DNA from: an uncultured Lachnospiraceae bacterium
Lineage (GTDB): Bacteria > Bacillota > Clostridia > Lachnospirales > Lachnospiraceae
DNA: 54,440 nucleotides
Assembly (NCBI GenBank): GCA_910584725.1
Contig: CAJUBE010000031.1
Span: 1-54,440, forward strand
Direction: 5' to 3'
Shown here: piece by piece, positions 34,432-42,637 of the stretch
Position numbering within the stretch: the first letter of the stretch is position 1
How the letters are laid out: each line of letters opens with the position of its first letter
Made by a program: the position numbers and the translations under genes
The notes under the pieces: generated by a model
Database searches by the model: none
Told to the model about the DNA's origin: nothing
What the model saw: only the letters and a program-made list of their open reading frames with translations

Positions 34432-34495
34432 CCGCTGACAAAGATGATTTGCAATTATGTGGGTCCGCTGTAGAACAACAGGAGGTAAAAGGAAA

Positions 34496-35182
34496 ATGAA
34501 AAAAGCGATTTTGGCAACAAAAGTCGGAATGACTCAGATCTTCAACGAAGACGGCACGCTGACGCCGGTTACCGTACTTCAGGCAGGCCCCTGCGCGGTG
34601 ACGCAGATCAAGACCGTGGAAAACGACGGTTACAGTGCGGTGCAGGTAGGCTTTGTGGACAAGAAGGAAAAGATCGTCAATAAGGACAAGGGCGGTAACA
34701 AGGAAGTGATTCATCGCCACGGCGTAAACAAGGCGCAGAAAGGGCACTTCGATAAGGCGGGCGTTTCCTGCAAGAGATTTATCAGAGAATTTAAGCTTGA
34801 GAACGCGGACGAGTACACGCTCGGCAGCGAGATCAAGGCGGATATCTTTGAGGCTGGCGACAGAGTGGATGCGACGGCGATTTCCAAAGGTAAGGGATTC
34901 CAGGGCGCGATCAAGAGACACGGTCAGCACAGAGGACCTATGACACACGGTTCTAAATTCCATCGCCATCAGGGTTCTAACGGCGCCTGCTCCTCACCCA
35001 GTAAGGTGTTTAAGGGCAAGGGGATGCCGGGACACATGGGCTGCGTTAAGGTTACGGTACAGAACCTCACGGTAGTGAGAGTGGACGCGGACAAGAACCT
35101 CATTTTGGTAAAGGGCGCGGTGCCCGGCCCCAGAAAAGCCTTAGTAACTATCAAAGAGACAACTAAGGTTGAGGCGAAATAG
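34496..35182 (+). CDS. rplC: 50S ribosomal protein L3
   Basis: A 228-residue L3 starting MKKAILATKVGMTQIF, with the conserved HGQHRGPMTHGSKFHR segment of the peptidyl-transferase-centre loop at about residues 142-157. The ATG at 34496 is chosen because GGAGG lies about 11 nt upstream and L3 starts at this methionine; the open frame extends 13 codons upstream without family sequence. An early-assembling large-subunit protein. Confidence 0.97.
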   Translation: MKKAILATKVGMTQIFNEDGTLTPVTVLQAGPCAVTQIKTVENDGYSAVQVGFVDKKEKIVNKDKGGNKEVIHRHGVNKAQKGHFDKAGVSCKRFIREFKLENADEYTLGSEIKADIFEAGDRVDATAISKGKGFQGAIKRHGQHRGPMTHGSKFHRHQGSNGACSSPSKVFKGKGMPGHMGCVKVTVQNLTVVRVDADKNLILVKGAVPGPRKALVTIKETTKVEAK

Positions 35183-35216
35183 TGGCTAAGCCACAGATGA
35201 AAGGAGGACCATTCAG

Positions 35217-35837
35217 ATGGCAAACGTATCTGTTTATAATATGGAAGGAAAAGAAGTCGGCAAGATGGACTTAAATGATGCGGTGTTTGGCGTCGAGATC
35301 AATGAACATCTGGTACACATGGCAGTCGTTCAGAATCTTGCCAATAAGCGTCAGGGCACACAGAAAGCCAAAACCCGTTCGGAGGTTTCCGGCGGCGGCA
35401 GAAAGCCTTGGAGACAGAAGGGCACAGGTCACGCGAGACAGGGCTCGACCAGGGCGCCCCAGTGGAAAGGCGGCGGCGTTGTGTTTGCTCCCACGCCCAG
35501 AGATTATTCCTTCAAGTTAAACAAGAAGGAGAAGAGGGCGGCGCTCAAGTCGGTTCTGACAAGCAGAGTGCAGGACAACAAGCTGATCGTGCTTGATGAG
35601 TTAAAGCTCGACGCGATCAAGACAAAAGAGTTCAAGAAAGTTATGGATAACTTAAACGTTAGCAAAGCGATGGTAGTGATCGGCGGACAGGATGAGAACG
35701 TGATCCTCTCCGCAAGAAATCTTCCTACAATCAACACGGCGGTAGCTGAGAATATCAATGTATATGACATCCTCAAGGGCGACACTCTGGTGCTTACCAA
35801 GGATGCCGTAGCTAAGATCGAGGAGGTGTTTGCATAA
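35217..35837 (+). CDS. rplD: 50S ribosomal protein L4
   Basis: A 206-residue L4, with the extended tunnel loop containing RSEVSGGGRKPWRQKGTGHA at about residues 45-65. L4 binds 23S rRNA and in many bacteria also represses the S10 operon through the leader, which is relevant to the structured leader upstream of rpsJ. AAGGAGG precedes the start. Its stop overlaps the rplW start by one base (TAATG). Confidence 0.97.
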   Translation: MANVSVYNMEGKEVGKMDLNDAVFGVEINEHLVHMAVVQNLANKRQGTQKAKTRSEVSGGGRKPWRQKGTGHARQGSTRAPQWKGGGVVFAPTPRDYSFKLNKKEKRAALKSVLTSRVQDNKLIVLDELKLDAIKTKEFKKVMDNLNVSKAMVVIGGQDENVILSARNLPTINTAVAENINVYDILKGDTLVLTKDAVAKIEEVFA

Positions 35838-36136
35838 TGGCAGCGATTCAGTATTATGATGTGATCCTCAAACCTGTGATTACCGAGAAGAGTATGGCAG
35901 GCATGGGCGAGAAGAAGTACACCTTCTTAGTTCATCCGGAAGCAAACAAGACACAGATCAAAGAGGCTGTGGAGAAGATGTTCGAAGGCGCAAAGGTGGC
36001 AAAGGTCAACACCATGAATCAGGTGGGCAAGACCAAGAGACGCGGCATGGTTTACGGAAAGACCGCGAAAACCAAGAAAGCGATCGTTCAGCTTACTGAG
36101 GACAGCAAGGATATCGAGATCTTTGCAGGCCTATAA
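35837..36136 (+). CDS. rplW: 50S ribosomal protein L23
   Basis: A 99-residue L23 (YYDVILKPVITEKSM near the start; the C-terminal VQLTEDSKDIEIFAGL). It sits at the nascent-chain exit and is the docking site for trigger factor and SRP. Start is coupled to rplD through TAATG. A 195-nt gap with three hairpin elements follows before rplB. Confidence 0.96.
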   Translation: MAAIQYYDVILKPVITEKSMAGMGEKKYTFLVHPEANKTQIKEAVEKMFEGAKVAKVNTMNQVGKTKRRGMVYGKTAKTKKAIVQLTEDSKDIEIFAGL

Positions 36137-36139
36137 CAA

Positions 36140-36282
36140 GACAAAGAGTTATTTCTAAAGCGTCTGAGAAACGCCGCTTAAGAAAAACTACGGCTTTGTC
36201 TGCGAAAAGAATTTCTAGGGCGTCATAAGACGCCGCCCAAGAAATTCTATAGTTTCGGCTCAGAGAACCGCAAGCGGTTCTC
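36140..36282. repeat. Structured intergenic elements between rplW and rplB
   Basis: Copy 1: outer stem GACAAAG/CTTTGTC (36140-36146, 36194-36200), inner TTTCTAAAGCG/CGCTTAAGAAA with one A-A mismatch. Copy 2: outer CGAAA/TTTCG (36203-36207, 36253-36257), inner TTTCTAGGGCG/CGCCCAAGAAA with the mismatch at the same place. Then GAGAACCGC/GCGGTTCTC (36263-36271, 36274-36282). The changes in the outer arms are compensated, which points to a selected paired structure. Confidence 0.82.
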
Positions 36283-36331
36283 CGCGGTATATGAAAGATA
36301 TAGAAGTATTAAGAAAAGGAGATAAGAGATC

Positions 36332-37174
36332 ATGGCAATCAAGACATATAAACCGTATACACCGTCGAGACGTAACATGACCGGCTCTGATTTCAGTGAG
36401 ATCACGAAGAGGACTCCTGAGAAGGCACTGTGCACTTCCCTGAGGAAGAACGCGGGCCGCAACAATCAGGGTAAGATCACTGTCAGACACCACGGCGGCG
36501 GAAGCAGAAGATTATACAGAAACATTGATTTTAAGAGAAATAAGGATGGCATCAGCGCAAAGGTGATCGGCATTGAGTACGATCCCAACAGAACGGCCAA
36601 CATCGCGCTGATCTGCTATGAGGACGGTGAGAAGGCATACATCCTTGCACCGGAGGGATTGAAGGACGGCATGAAGGTGATGAACGGCCCCGAGGCTGAA
36701 ATCAGAGTGGGCAACTGCCTGCCGCTGTCTGAGATTCCGGTAGGTACACTGGTACACAACATTGAGTTATATCCCGGCAAGGGCGGCCAGATGGTTCGTT
36801 CCGCAGGCAACAGCGCACAGCTGATGGCTAAGGAAGGCAAGTATGCGACCTTAAGACTCCCCTCCGGAGAAATGAGAATGGTCCCGCTGGTATGCAGAGC
36901 ATCCATCGGCACGGTGGGGAACACCGACCACAACCTGATTAAGATCGGTAAGGCCGGACGTAAGCGTCATATGGGTATCCGCCCGACAGTCCGCGGTTCT
37001 GTTATGAACCCGAACGATCACCCGCACGGCGGCGGTGAGGGCCGCGCTCCGATTGGACGCCCGGGTCCGTGTACACCTTGGGGTAAGCCGGCGCTCGGTC
37101 TGAAGACCCGTAAGAAAAAGAAGGCTTCCAATAAGCTGATTGTGAGAAGAAGAGACGGCAGAGCCATCAAATAA
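36332..37174 (+). CDS. rplB: 50S ribosomal protein L2
   Basis: A 280-residue L2 with the normal N-terminal RNA-binding segment (MAIKTYKPYTPSRRNMTGSD), an OB-fold and SH3-like barrel. The C-terminal HPHGGGEGRAPIGRPGP loop contains the histidine linked to peptidyl transfer. AAAGGAGA lies 9 nt upstream. It is followed by a second cluster of intergenic hairpins before rpsS. Confidence 0.97.
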   Translation: MAIKTYKPYTPSRRNMTGSDFSEITKRTPEKALCTSLRKNAGRNNQGKITVRHHGGGSRRLYRNIDFKRNKDGISAKVIGIEYDPNRTANIALICYEDGEKAYILAPEGLKDGMKVMNGPEAEIRVGNCLPLSEIPVGTLVHNIELYPGKGGQMVRSAGNSAQLMAKEGKYATLRLPSGEMRMVPLVCRASIGTVGNTDHNLIKIGKAGRKRHMGIRPTVRGSVMNPNDHPHGGGEGRAPIGRPGPCTPWGKPALGLKTRKKKKASNKLIVRRRDGRAIK

Positions 37175-37176
37175 CC

Positions 37177-37322
37177 GGACAAAGAGTTATTCTAAGGCGG
37201 CAAAGGACACCGCCTAAGAACAACGAAAGCTTTGTCCACAAGGGGAATTTCTAAGGCGTCTTAAGAACGCCGCCTAAGAAATTCTACAGCCTTGGTTGGA
37301 AGAATTGCAGGAGCAATTCTTC
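37177..37322. repeat. Structured intergenic elements between rplB and rpsS
   Basis: Copy 3: outer GGACAAAG/CTTTGTCC (37177-37184, 37230-37237), inner TTCTAAGGCGG/CCGCCTAAGAA with the A-A mismatch. Copy 4: outer CAAGG/CCTTG (37239-37243, 37290-37294), inner GAATTTCTAAGGCG/CGCCTAAGAAATTC with the same mismatch. They are followed by GAAGAATTGC/GCAATTCTTC (37299-37308, 37313-37322). The order, outer stem, second copy, terminal hairpin and then CCGCGG, repeats the rplW-rplB gap. Confidence 0.85.
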
Positions 37323-37360
37323 CGCGGTGCTGATAAAAAAATAATTCAGGAGGATAGATC

Positions 37361-37642
37361 ATGGCAAGATCATTGAAAAAAGGACCGTTTGCGGATGCGA
37401 GCTTACTGAAAAAAGTAGATGCTATGAATGCGTCGGGACAGAAGCAGGTTATCAAGACCTGGTCCCGCCGGTCTACGATTTTCCCTTCCTTCGTGGGACA
37501 CACCTTCGCGGTGCATGACGGAAGAAAGCACGTACCGGTATATGTTACAGAGGATATGGTTGGACACAAGCTCGGCGAGTTCGTGGCGACCAGAACTTAT
37601 AGAGGACATGATAAGGACGAGAGAAAGTCCAAAGTTCGCTAA
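37361..37642 (+). CDS. rpsS: 30S ribosomal protein S19
   Basis: A 93-residue S19 (MARSLKKGPFADASLLKK; core TWSRRSTIFPSFVGHTFAVH). It pairs with S13 in the subunit head and contacts the A-site finger. CAGGAGG lies about 8 nt upstream of the ATG. 21 nt separate it from rplV. Confidence 0.97.
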   Translation: MARSLKKGPFADASLLKKVDAMNASGQKQVIKTWSRRSTIFPSFVGHTFAVHDGRKHVPVYVTEDMVGHKLGEFVATRTYRGHDKDERKSKVR

Positions 37643-37663
37643 TTTGAAAGGAGGCTTCAATCT

Positions 37664-38068
37664 ATGGCTAAAGGACATAGATCCCAGATAAAGAGAGAGA
37701 GAAACGCGAACAAGGATGTCAGACCTTCAGCGAAGCTGTCTTACGCTCGTGTGTCTGTACAGAAAGCTTGTTTCGTGTTAGATGCGATCAGGGGGAAGGA
37801 TGTCGAGACAGCACTCGGAATTCTTGCATACAATCCCAGATATGCGTCCAGCATCATCAAGAAGCTGCTGGAGTCGGCAATCGCAAACGCCGAGTATAAA
37901 TACAGTCAGGATCCCACGAAGTACCCGAATCCGGAAAACCTTTATATTGCTGAGTGCTACGCGAACAAAGGGCCTACCATGAAGCGGATTCAGCCCAGAG
38001 CACAGGGCAGGGCTTACAGGATTGAGAAGAGAATGAGTCACATCACGATCGTTCTCGATGCAAGATAG
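37664..38068 (+). CDS. rplV: 50S ribosomal protein L22
   Basis: A 134-residue L22. The N-terminus is a basic extension before the family start at ASAKLSYARVSVQKA-like sequence (here PSAKLSYARVSVQKACFVLD). The tunnel hairpin GPTMKRIQPRAQGRAYRI is at about residues 106-123; this loop is where macrolide-related changes arise in other species. AAGGAGG precedes it. Slightly longer at the N-terminus than E. coli L22. Confidence 0.96.
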   Translation: MAKGHRSQIKRERNANKDVRPSAKLSYARVSVQKACFVLDAIRGKDVETALGILAYNPRYASSIIKKLLESAIANAEYKYSQDPTKYPNPENLYIAECYANKGPTMKRIQPRAQGRAYRIEKRMSHITIVLDAR

Positions 38069-38092
38069 GATCAGATTAGGAAGGAGAACAAC

Positions 38093-38749
38093 ATGGGACA
38101 GAAAGTTAATCCGCACGGATTGAGAGTCGGTATCATCAAGGATTGGGATTCCAAGTGGTATGCTGACGGAGAGTTTGCTGACTTTTTAGTAGAAGATTAC
38201 AATATCAGAGAGTATTTGAAGAAGAAATTATACAGTGCAGGCATCTCTAAGATTGAGATCGAGAGAGCTTCCGACAGAGTAAAGGTTATCATCTACACGG
38301 CAAAGCCCGGCGTTGTAATCGGCAAGGGCGGCGCAGAGATCGAGGTGACCAAGAAGGAGCTTTCCAAGATGACCGGCAAGAAGGTTCTTGTGGACATCAA
38401 GGAGATCAAGAGACCTGACAAGGATGCACAGCTTGTTGCGGAGAACATCGCACAGCAGCTTGAGAACCGTGTATCTTTCAGACGCGCGATGAAGTCCTGC
38501 ATGGGTCGTACCATGAAGGCGGGCGCGGAAGGTATCAAGGCAGCCGTTTCCGGACGTCTTGGCGGCGCAGACATTGCCCGCAGTGAGTTCTACAGTGAGG
38601 GTACCATTCCGCTGCAGACTTTGAGAGCAGATATTGATTATGGTTTTGCCGAGGCAGATACCACTTACGGTAAGCTCGGCGTAAAAGTATGGATTTACAA
38701 AGGCGAGGTACTTCCGACTAAATCTGACAAGGAAGGGAGCGATAAATAA
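38093..38749 (+). CDS. rpsC: 30S ribosomal protein S3
   Basis: A 218-residue S3 (MGQKVNPHGLRVGIIKDWDS), with the KH domain signature GVVIGKGGAEIE at about residues 72-83. It forms the mRNA entry site with S4 and S5. The stop overlaps the rplP start by one base (TAATG), so the two are coupled. Confidence 0.97.
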   Translation: MGQKVNPHGLRVGIIKDWDSKWYADGEFADFLVEDYNIREYLKKKLYSAGISKIEIERASDRVKVIIYTAKPGVVIGKGGAEIEVTKKELSKMTGKKVLVDIKEIKRPDKDAQLVAENIAQQLENRVSFRRAMKSCMGRTMKAGAEGIKAAVSGRLGGADIARSEFYSEGTIPLQTLRADIDYGFAEADTTYGKLGVKVWIYKGEVLPTKSDKEGSDK

Positions 38750-39186
38750 TGTTAATGCCAAAAAGAGTAAAACGTCGTAAACAGTTCCGTGGTTCCATGG
38801 CGGGTAAAGCGACCCGCGGCAACACGATTACCTACGGTGAGTACGGTATCGTGGCTCTGGAGCCCTGTTGGATCAAGTCCAATCAGATAGAGGCAGCCCG
38901 TATCGCTATGACAAGATACATCAAGCGTGGCGGTAAGGTGTGGATCAAGATTTTCCCGGATAAGCCCGTTACTGCGAAGCCTGCAGAGACGCGTATGGGT
39001 TCCGGTAAGGGAACTTTGGAATACTGGGTAGCTGTGGTTAAGCCCGGCCGTGTGATGTTCGAGATCGCCGGAGTGAGTGAGGATGTGGCAAAGGAAGCGC
39101 TGCGTCTGGCGACCCATAAACTTCCCTGCAAGTGTAAAATCGTTTCTAAAGCAGACTTGGAAGGCGGTGTAGCGAATGAAAACTAA
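38749..39186 (+). CDS. rplP: 50S ribosomal protein L16
   Basis: A 145-residue L16 beginning MLMPKRVKRRKQFRG, with the conserved MGSGKGTLEYWVAVV at about residues 83-97. It organises the A-site region and is added late in assembly. Its 3' end overlaps rpmC by 11 nt. Confidence 0.97.
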   Translation: MLMPKRVKRRKQFRGSMAGKATRGNTITYGEYGIVALEPCWIKSNQIEAARIAMTRYIKRGGKVWIKIFPDKPVTAKPAETRMGSGKGTLEYWVAVVKPGRVMFEIAGVSEDVAKEALRLATHKLPCKCKIVSKADLEGGVANEN

Positions 39187-39385
39187 TAAATATGTGGAAG
39201 ATTTAAATAACAAATCAGATGCTGAATTAGCACAGGAGCTTGTAGATGCCAAGAAAGAACTTTTCAACTTGAGATTCCAGAACGCAACGAACCAGTTGGA
39301 CAATACGGCGCGGATCAAAGAAGTGAGAAGGAATATCGCCAGAATCCAGACGGTGATCACGCAGAAGGCTAAGGCGGCAAATTAG
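39176..39385 (+). CDS. rpmC: 50S ribosomal protein L29
   Basis: A 69-residue L29, two helices with the signature LVDAKKELFNLRFQNATNQLDN. The start lies inside rplP, with GGAAGGCGG-type sequence upstream as ribosome-binding site. L29 sits next to L23 at the tunnel exit. Confidence 0.96.
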   Translation: MKTNKYVEDLNNKSDAELAQELVDAKKELFNLRFQNATNQLDNTARIKEVRRNIARIQTVITQKAKAAN

Positions 39386-39407
39386 AACGCGGAAGGAGAT
39401 GTCAATC

Positions 39408-39662
39408 GTGGAAAGAAATCTGAGAAAAACTCGTACCGGCAAGGTTACAAGCAATAAGATGGATAAGACCATCGTGGTAGCGATAGAAGATCACGTAAAG
39501 CACCCGCTTTACAAGAAGATCGTGAAGAAGACCTACAAGTTAAAGGCGCACGACGAGAACAATGAGTGCAGCATCGGCGATACCGTTAAGGTAATGGAGA
39601 CCAGACCTCTGTCCAAGGATAAGAGATGGAGACTTGTAGAGATCGTTGAAAAAGTTAAATAA
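39408..39662 (+). CDS. rpsQ: 30S ribosomal protein S17
   Basis: An 84-residue S17 (ERNLRKTRTGKVTSNKMDKT). I place the start at GTG 39408: GGAAGGAG at 39391-39398 directly abuts the in-frame ATG 39399, which leaves no spacing, whereas GTG is 9 nt away and gives the usual S17 N-terminus. It binds 16S rRNA early in assembly. A hairpin element follows. Confidence 0.94.
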   Translation: MERNLRKTRTGKVTSNKMDKTIVVAIEDHVKHPLYKKIVKKTYKLKAHDENNECSIGDTVKVMETRPLSKDKRWRLVEIVEKVK

Positions 39663-39665
39663 CAA

Positions 39666-39747
39666 GACGAAAAGAATTTCTAAGTCAGCAAAATATGCTG
39701 ACTAAGAAAATCTATGTTTCGTCTGCGAGATTTGCTTCGCAAACTCG
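39666..39747. repeat. Structured intergenic element between rpsQ and rplN
   Basis: Copy 5: outer GACGAAA/TTTCGTC (39666-39672, 39717-39723), inner TTTCTAAGTCAGC/GCTGACTAAGAAA with the A-A mismatch at the usual place and a different apical stem. It is followed by a CGAG-TTTGC-TTC-GCAAA-CTCG hairpin (39726-39747). The inner stem differs from the GGCG copies on both arms together. Confidence 0.82.
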
Positions 39748-39790
39748 TTGTAGCTTGTTAAGGTAAAAATAAAAGAAGGAGAAAGTTAGC

Positions 39791-40159
39791 ATGATTCAAC
39801 AGGAAAGCAGATTGAAGGTTGCTGATAACACCGGTGCGAAAGAACTCCTGTGCATCAGAGTTATGGGCGGATCTACAAGAAGATATGCGCGTATAGGTGA
39901 TACGATTGTCGCTACGGTCAAAGATGCAACACCAGGCGGCGTTGTAAAAAAAGGCGATGTCGTGAAGGCTGTCGTTGTGCGTACCGTGAAGGGCGCAAGA
40001 CGTAAGGATGGATCTTACATCAGATTTGACGAAAATGCTGCTGTTATCATCAAAGATGATAAGACTCCCAGAGGAACCCGTATTTTTGGACCAGTAGCAA
40101 GAGAGCTGCGTGATAAACAGTTTATGAAAATTGTTTCACTGGCTCCGGAAGTATTATAG
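39791..40159 (+). CDS. rplN: 50S ribosomal protein L14
   Basis: A 122-residue L14 (MIQQESRLKVADNTGAKELL; the C-terminus ends IVSLAPEVL). It forms an intersubunit bridge and is the docking site of the silencing factor RsfS. AAGGAGA precedes it at 10 nt. First gene after the element-bearing gap. Confidence 0.97.
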   Translation: MIQQESRLKVADNTGAKELLCIRVMGGSTRRYARIGDTIVATVKDATPGGVVKKGDVVKAVVVRTVKGARRKDGSYIRFDENAAVIIKDDKTPRGTRIFGPVARELRDKQFMKIVSLAPEVL

Positions 40160-40170
40160 GAGGTGCCGGT

Positions 40171-40482
40171 ATGTCAATGGCTAAGATTAAGAAAGGTGAT
40201 ACCGTTAAGGTGATCGCCGGCAAGGATAAAGACAAGGAAGGCAAAGTCATTTCCGTAGACAAGAAGAACGGCAGGGTTCTCGTGGAAGGCATCAACAAGA
40301 TTACCAAGCATGAGAAGCCTTCTGTAGCAAACCAGAACGGCGGTATCGTTCAGAAGGAAGCTCCCATCGATGCTTCCAACGTGATGTATGTACACAAGGG
40401 CAAAGCGACCAGAATCGGTTTTAAGATCGAGAAGGGCAAGAAAGTACGTTTCGCCAAGTCCACGGGCGACATCATTGACTGA
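40171..40482 (+). CDS. rplX: 50S ribosomal protein L24
   Basis: A 103-residue L24 with the KOW motif at the N-terminus (KIKKGDTVKVIAGKDKDKEG). ATG 40171 has AGGAGGTG at 7 nt; ATG 40177 is a possible alternative. It is an assembly initiator of the large subunit. Confidence 0.96.
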   Translation: MSMAKIKKGDTVKVIAGKDKDKEGKVISVDKKNGRVLVEGINKITKHEKPSVANQNGGIVQKEAPIDASNVMYVHKGKATRIGFKIEKGKKVRFAKSTGDIID

Positions 40483-40551
40483 ACGCATTGTAAATGCGCA
40501 GTCCTGATATAAAGATAGAGAAAATATTTTTTGGAAAGGAGATCCATAAGC

Positions 40552-41094
40552 GTGAGTAGCAGACTTAAAGATATGTATAAAAACGAGATCGTAGATGCTA
40601 TGATCAAAAAGTTTGGATATAAAAATGTCATGGAAGTTCCGAAGCTTGACAAGATCGTGATTAACATGGGCGTCGGTGAAGCGAAGGAGAACGCGAAGGT
40701 GCTGGAGTCGGCTGTGAGTGATATGGAGACCATCACCGGTCAGAAGGCCGTTATCACAAAGGCAAAGCACTCTATTGCAAACTTCAAGATCAGAGAGGGA
40801 CAGTCGATTGGCTGTAAGACGACGCTTCGCGGCGACAAGATGTACGAATTTTTAGACAGACTTGTAAATCTGGCGCTTCCCCGCGTGCGTGACTTCAGAG
40901 GCGTGAGCGCTAATTCCTTCGATGGCAGAGGCAACTACGCGCTTGGTATCAAGGAGCAGATTATCTTCCCTGAGATCGAGTACGATAAGGTTGACAAGGT
41001 GAGAGGTATGGATGTTATCATTGTCACCACAGCCAAGACGGATGAAGAAGCCCGAGAGTTGTTGAGATTGTTTAATATGCCATTCGCCAAATAG
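40552..41094 (+). CDS. rplE: 50S ribosomal protein L5
   Basis: A 180-residue L5. GTG 40552 is chosen: GGAAAGGAG at 40533-40541 lies about 10 nt upstream and the sequence then reads (M)SSRLKDMYKNEIVDAM, the family start. The frame is open 7 codons further upstream. L5 binds 5S rRNA and contacts P-site tRNA. The signature KIVINMGVGEAKENAK lies near residue 39. Confidence 0.95.
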   Translation: MSSRLKDMYKNEIVDAMIKKFGYKNVMEVPKLDKIVINMGVGEAKENAKVLESAVSDMETITGQKAVITKAKHSIANFKIREGQSIGCKTTLRGDKMYEFLDRLVNLALPRVRDFRGVSANSFDGRGNYALGIKEQIIFPEIEYDKVDKVRGMDVIIVTTAKTDEEARELLRLFNMPFAK

Positions 41095-41108
41095 AAGGAG
41101 GTAAATTC

Positions 41109-41294
41109 ATGGCTAAGACAGCAATGAAGATCAAACAGCAGCGCAAACCGAAATTCTCCGTGAGAGCGTACAACCGCTGCAAAATTTGTGGTCGTCCACA
41201 TGCTTATTTGAGAAAATACGGAATCTGCAGAATCTGTTTCCGTGAGTTAGCATATAAGGGACAGATTCCCGGCGTTAAGAAAGCCAGCTGGTAA
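41109..41294 (+). CDS. rpsZ: 30S ribosomal protein S14, zinc-binding type
   Basis: A 61-residue S14 of the short, zinc-containing (type Z) form, with two Cys pairs: CKICGRPH and CRICF. Many Firmicutes carry this form in the spc operon. It overlies the 16S head. AGGAGG is 8 nt upstream. Confidence 0.96.
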   Translation: MAKTAMKIKQQRKPKFSVRAYNRCKICGRPHAYLRKYGICRICFRELAYKGQIPGVKKASW

Positions 41295-41298
41295 CCAA

Positions 41299-41486
41299 AG
41301 CCAAAAGATTTTCTAAGGCGTCTGAAGGACGCCGCCCAAGAAAATCTAAGTTTGGCTTGCGAGGCTGCAAGCAGCCTCTGTAGACCAAAAGGATTTCTAA
41401 GTCGGCAAAAGACGCCGCCTAAGAAATGCTAAGTTTGGCTTGCGAATAGAATTTCCAGGTCAGCAGAGAACGCCGATTAAGAAATG
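41299..41486. repeat. Structured intergenic elements between rpsZ and rpsH
   Basis: Copy 6: outer AGCCAAA/TTTGGCT (41299-41305, 41351-41357), inner TTTTCTAAGGCG/CGCCCAAGAAAA. Then GAGGCTGC/GCAGCCTC (41361-41368, 41371-41378). Copy 7: outer CCAAA/TTTGG (41385-41389, 41434-41438), inner TTTCTAAG/CTAAGAAA. A third copy at about 41447-41486 (GAATTTCCAGGTCAGC, then GATTAAGAAAT) is decayed. This gap of over 200 nt therefore holds three units in a row, one degenerating. Confidence 0.8.
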
Positions 41487-41515
41487 TCAAGTATAAATAT
41501 ATAGGAGGAAAAATC

Positions 41516-41917
41516 ATGACAATGAGCGATCCGATTGCAGATATGCTTACAAGAATCCGTAACGCAAACACTGCAAAGCATGATACAGTAGATGTGCCCT
41601 CATCCAAGATGAAGCTGGCTATCGCGCAGATTCTCTTAGAGGAAGGGTATATCAGAAAATTTGATGTGATCGAGAACGGCAGTTTCAAGACCATCCATAT
41701 CACCTTAAAGTATGGCGAGGACAAGAACGACAAGATCATTTCCGGAATCAAAAGAATTTCCAAGCCCGGTCTTCGTGTGTATGCGGGCAAGGAGGAACTC
41801 CCCAGAGTACTCGGCGGCTTGGGTGTGGCGATCATCTCCACAAACCAAGGTGTTGTGACCGATAAGAAAGCAAGAGAGCTTCAGGTAGGCGGCGAGGTAC
41901 TCGCCTTTGTATGGTAG
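41516..41917 (+). CDS. rpsH: 30S ribosomal protein S8
   Basis: A 133-residue S8 (MTMSDPIADMLTRIRNANTA; C-terminal ISTNQGVVTDKKARELQVGG). It is a primary 16S binder and, in E. coli, the repressor of the spc operon by binding mRNA near rplE. AGGAGG is about 9 nt upstream. Confidence 0.97.
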   Translation: MTMSDPIADMLTRIRNANTAKHDTVDVPSSKMKLAIAQILLEEGYIRKFDVIENGSFKTIHITLKYGEDKNDKIISGIKRISKPGLRVYAGKEELPRVLGGLGVAIISTNQGVVTDKKARELQVGGEVLAFVW

Positions 41918-41923
41918 GGAGCG

Positions 41924-42025
41924 ATAAAACCAAGCACAAGTGAAGCGAGTATTTGGTTTTATGTGGCCGACAACGAGAAAATCAGAAGCCGCAGGGCGGC
42001 GAATCTGCGAAGCAGATGGATTTTT
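41924..42025. repeat. Paired hairpin element between rpsH and rplF
   Basis: ATAAAACCAA (41924-41933) pairs perfectly with TTGGTTTTAT (41953-41962). A second unit follows: GAAAATC (41977-41983) with GATTTTT (42019-42025), enclosing ATCTGC-GAA-GCAGAT at 42003-42017. The second unit ends GCGAAGCAGATGGATTTTTG, closely like GCGAAGCGGCTGGATTCTTG upstream of the flagellin (52876-52895). This second type of element therefore occurs at least twice. Confidence 0.75.
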
Positions 42026-42074
42026 GAGACTGTTGTAAATCATTGATATAACAAATAAAACAGGAGGTACGGGC

Positions 42075-42617
42075 ATGTCACGTATAGGAAGAATGCCAAT
42101 CGCGATCCCCGCAGGTGTGACTGTGGAGGTTGCAGAAAATAATAAAGTGACTGTAAAAGGTCCCAAGGGAACGCTTGAGAGAATGCTTCCCGTAGAGATG
42201 GAAATTAAGGTGGAAGGTGATCAGGTTCTGGTTTCAAGACCTAACGATTTGAAGAAGATGAAATCCTTCCACGGTTTGACAAGAACACTGATTCACAATA
42301 TGGTGGTCGGTGTGACGGAAGGCTTTGAGAAGAAGCTGGAGGTAAACGGCGTTGGTTACAGGGCCGCTAAATCCGGCAAGAAGCTGACACTCAACTTAGG
42401 ATACTCCCACCCGGTAGAGATGACAGACCCTGAGGGCATCGAGACAGTTGTGGATGGACAGAATCTGATCATCGTCAAGGGCATCGATAAAGAAAAAGTA
42501 GGTCAGTTTGCGGCTGAAATCAGAGACAAGAGACGTCCTGAGCCTTATAAGGGCAAGGGCATCAAGTATGCTGATGAGACAATCAGACGTAAAGTTGGTA
42601 AGACCGGTAAGAAATAA
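42075..42617 (+). CDS. rplF: 50S ribosomal protein L6
   Basis: A 180-residue L6, two similar domains (MSRIGRMPIAIPAGVTVEV; C-terminal PEPYKGKGIKYADETIRRK). It lies near the sarcin-ricin loop. CAGGAGG is 8 nt upstream; 20 nt to rplR. Confidence 0.97.
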   Translation: MSRIGRMPIAIPAGVTVEVAENNKVTVKGPKGTLERMLPVEMEIKVEGDQVLVSRPNDLKKMKSFHGLTRTLIHNMVVGVTEGFEKKLEVNGVGYRAAKSGKKLTLNLGYSHPVEMTDPEGIETVVDGQNLIIVKGIDKEKVGQFAAEIRDKRRPEPYKGKGIKYADETIRRKVGKTGKK

Positions 42618-42637
42618 CAGATAAGGAGAGTGTGGAA

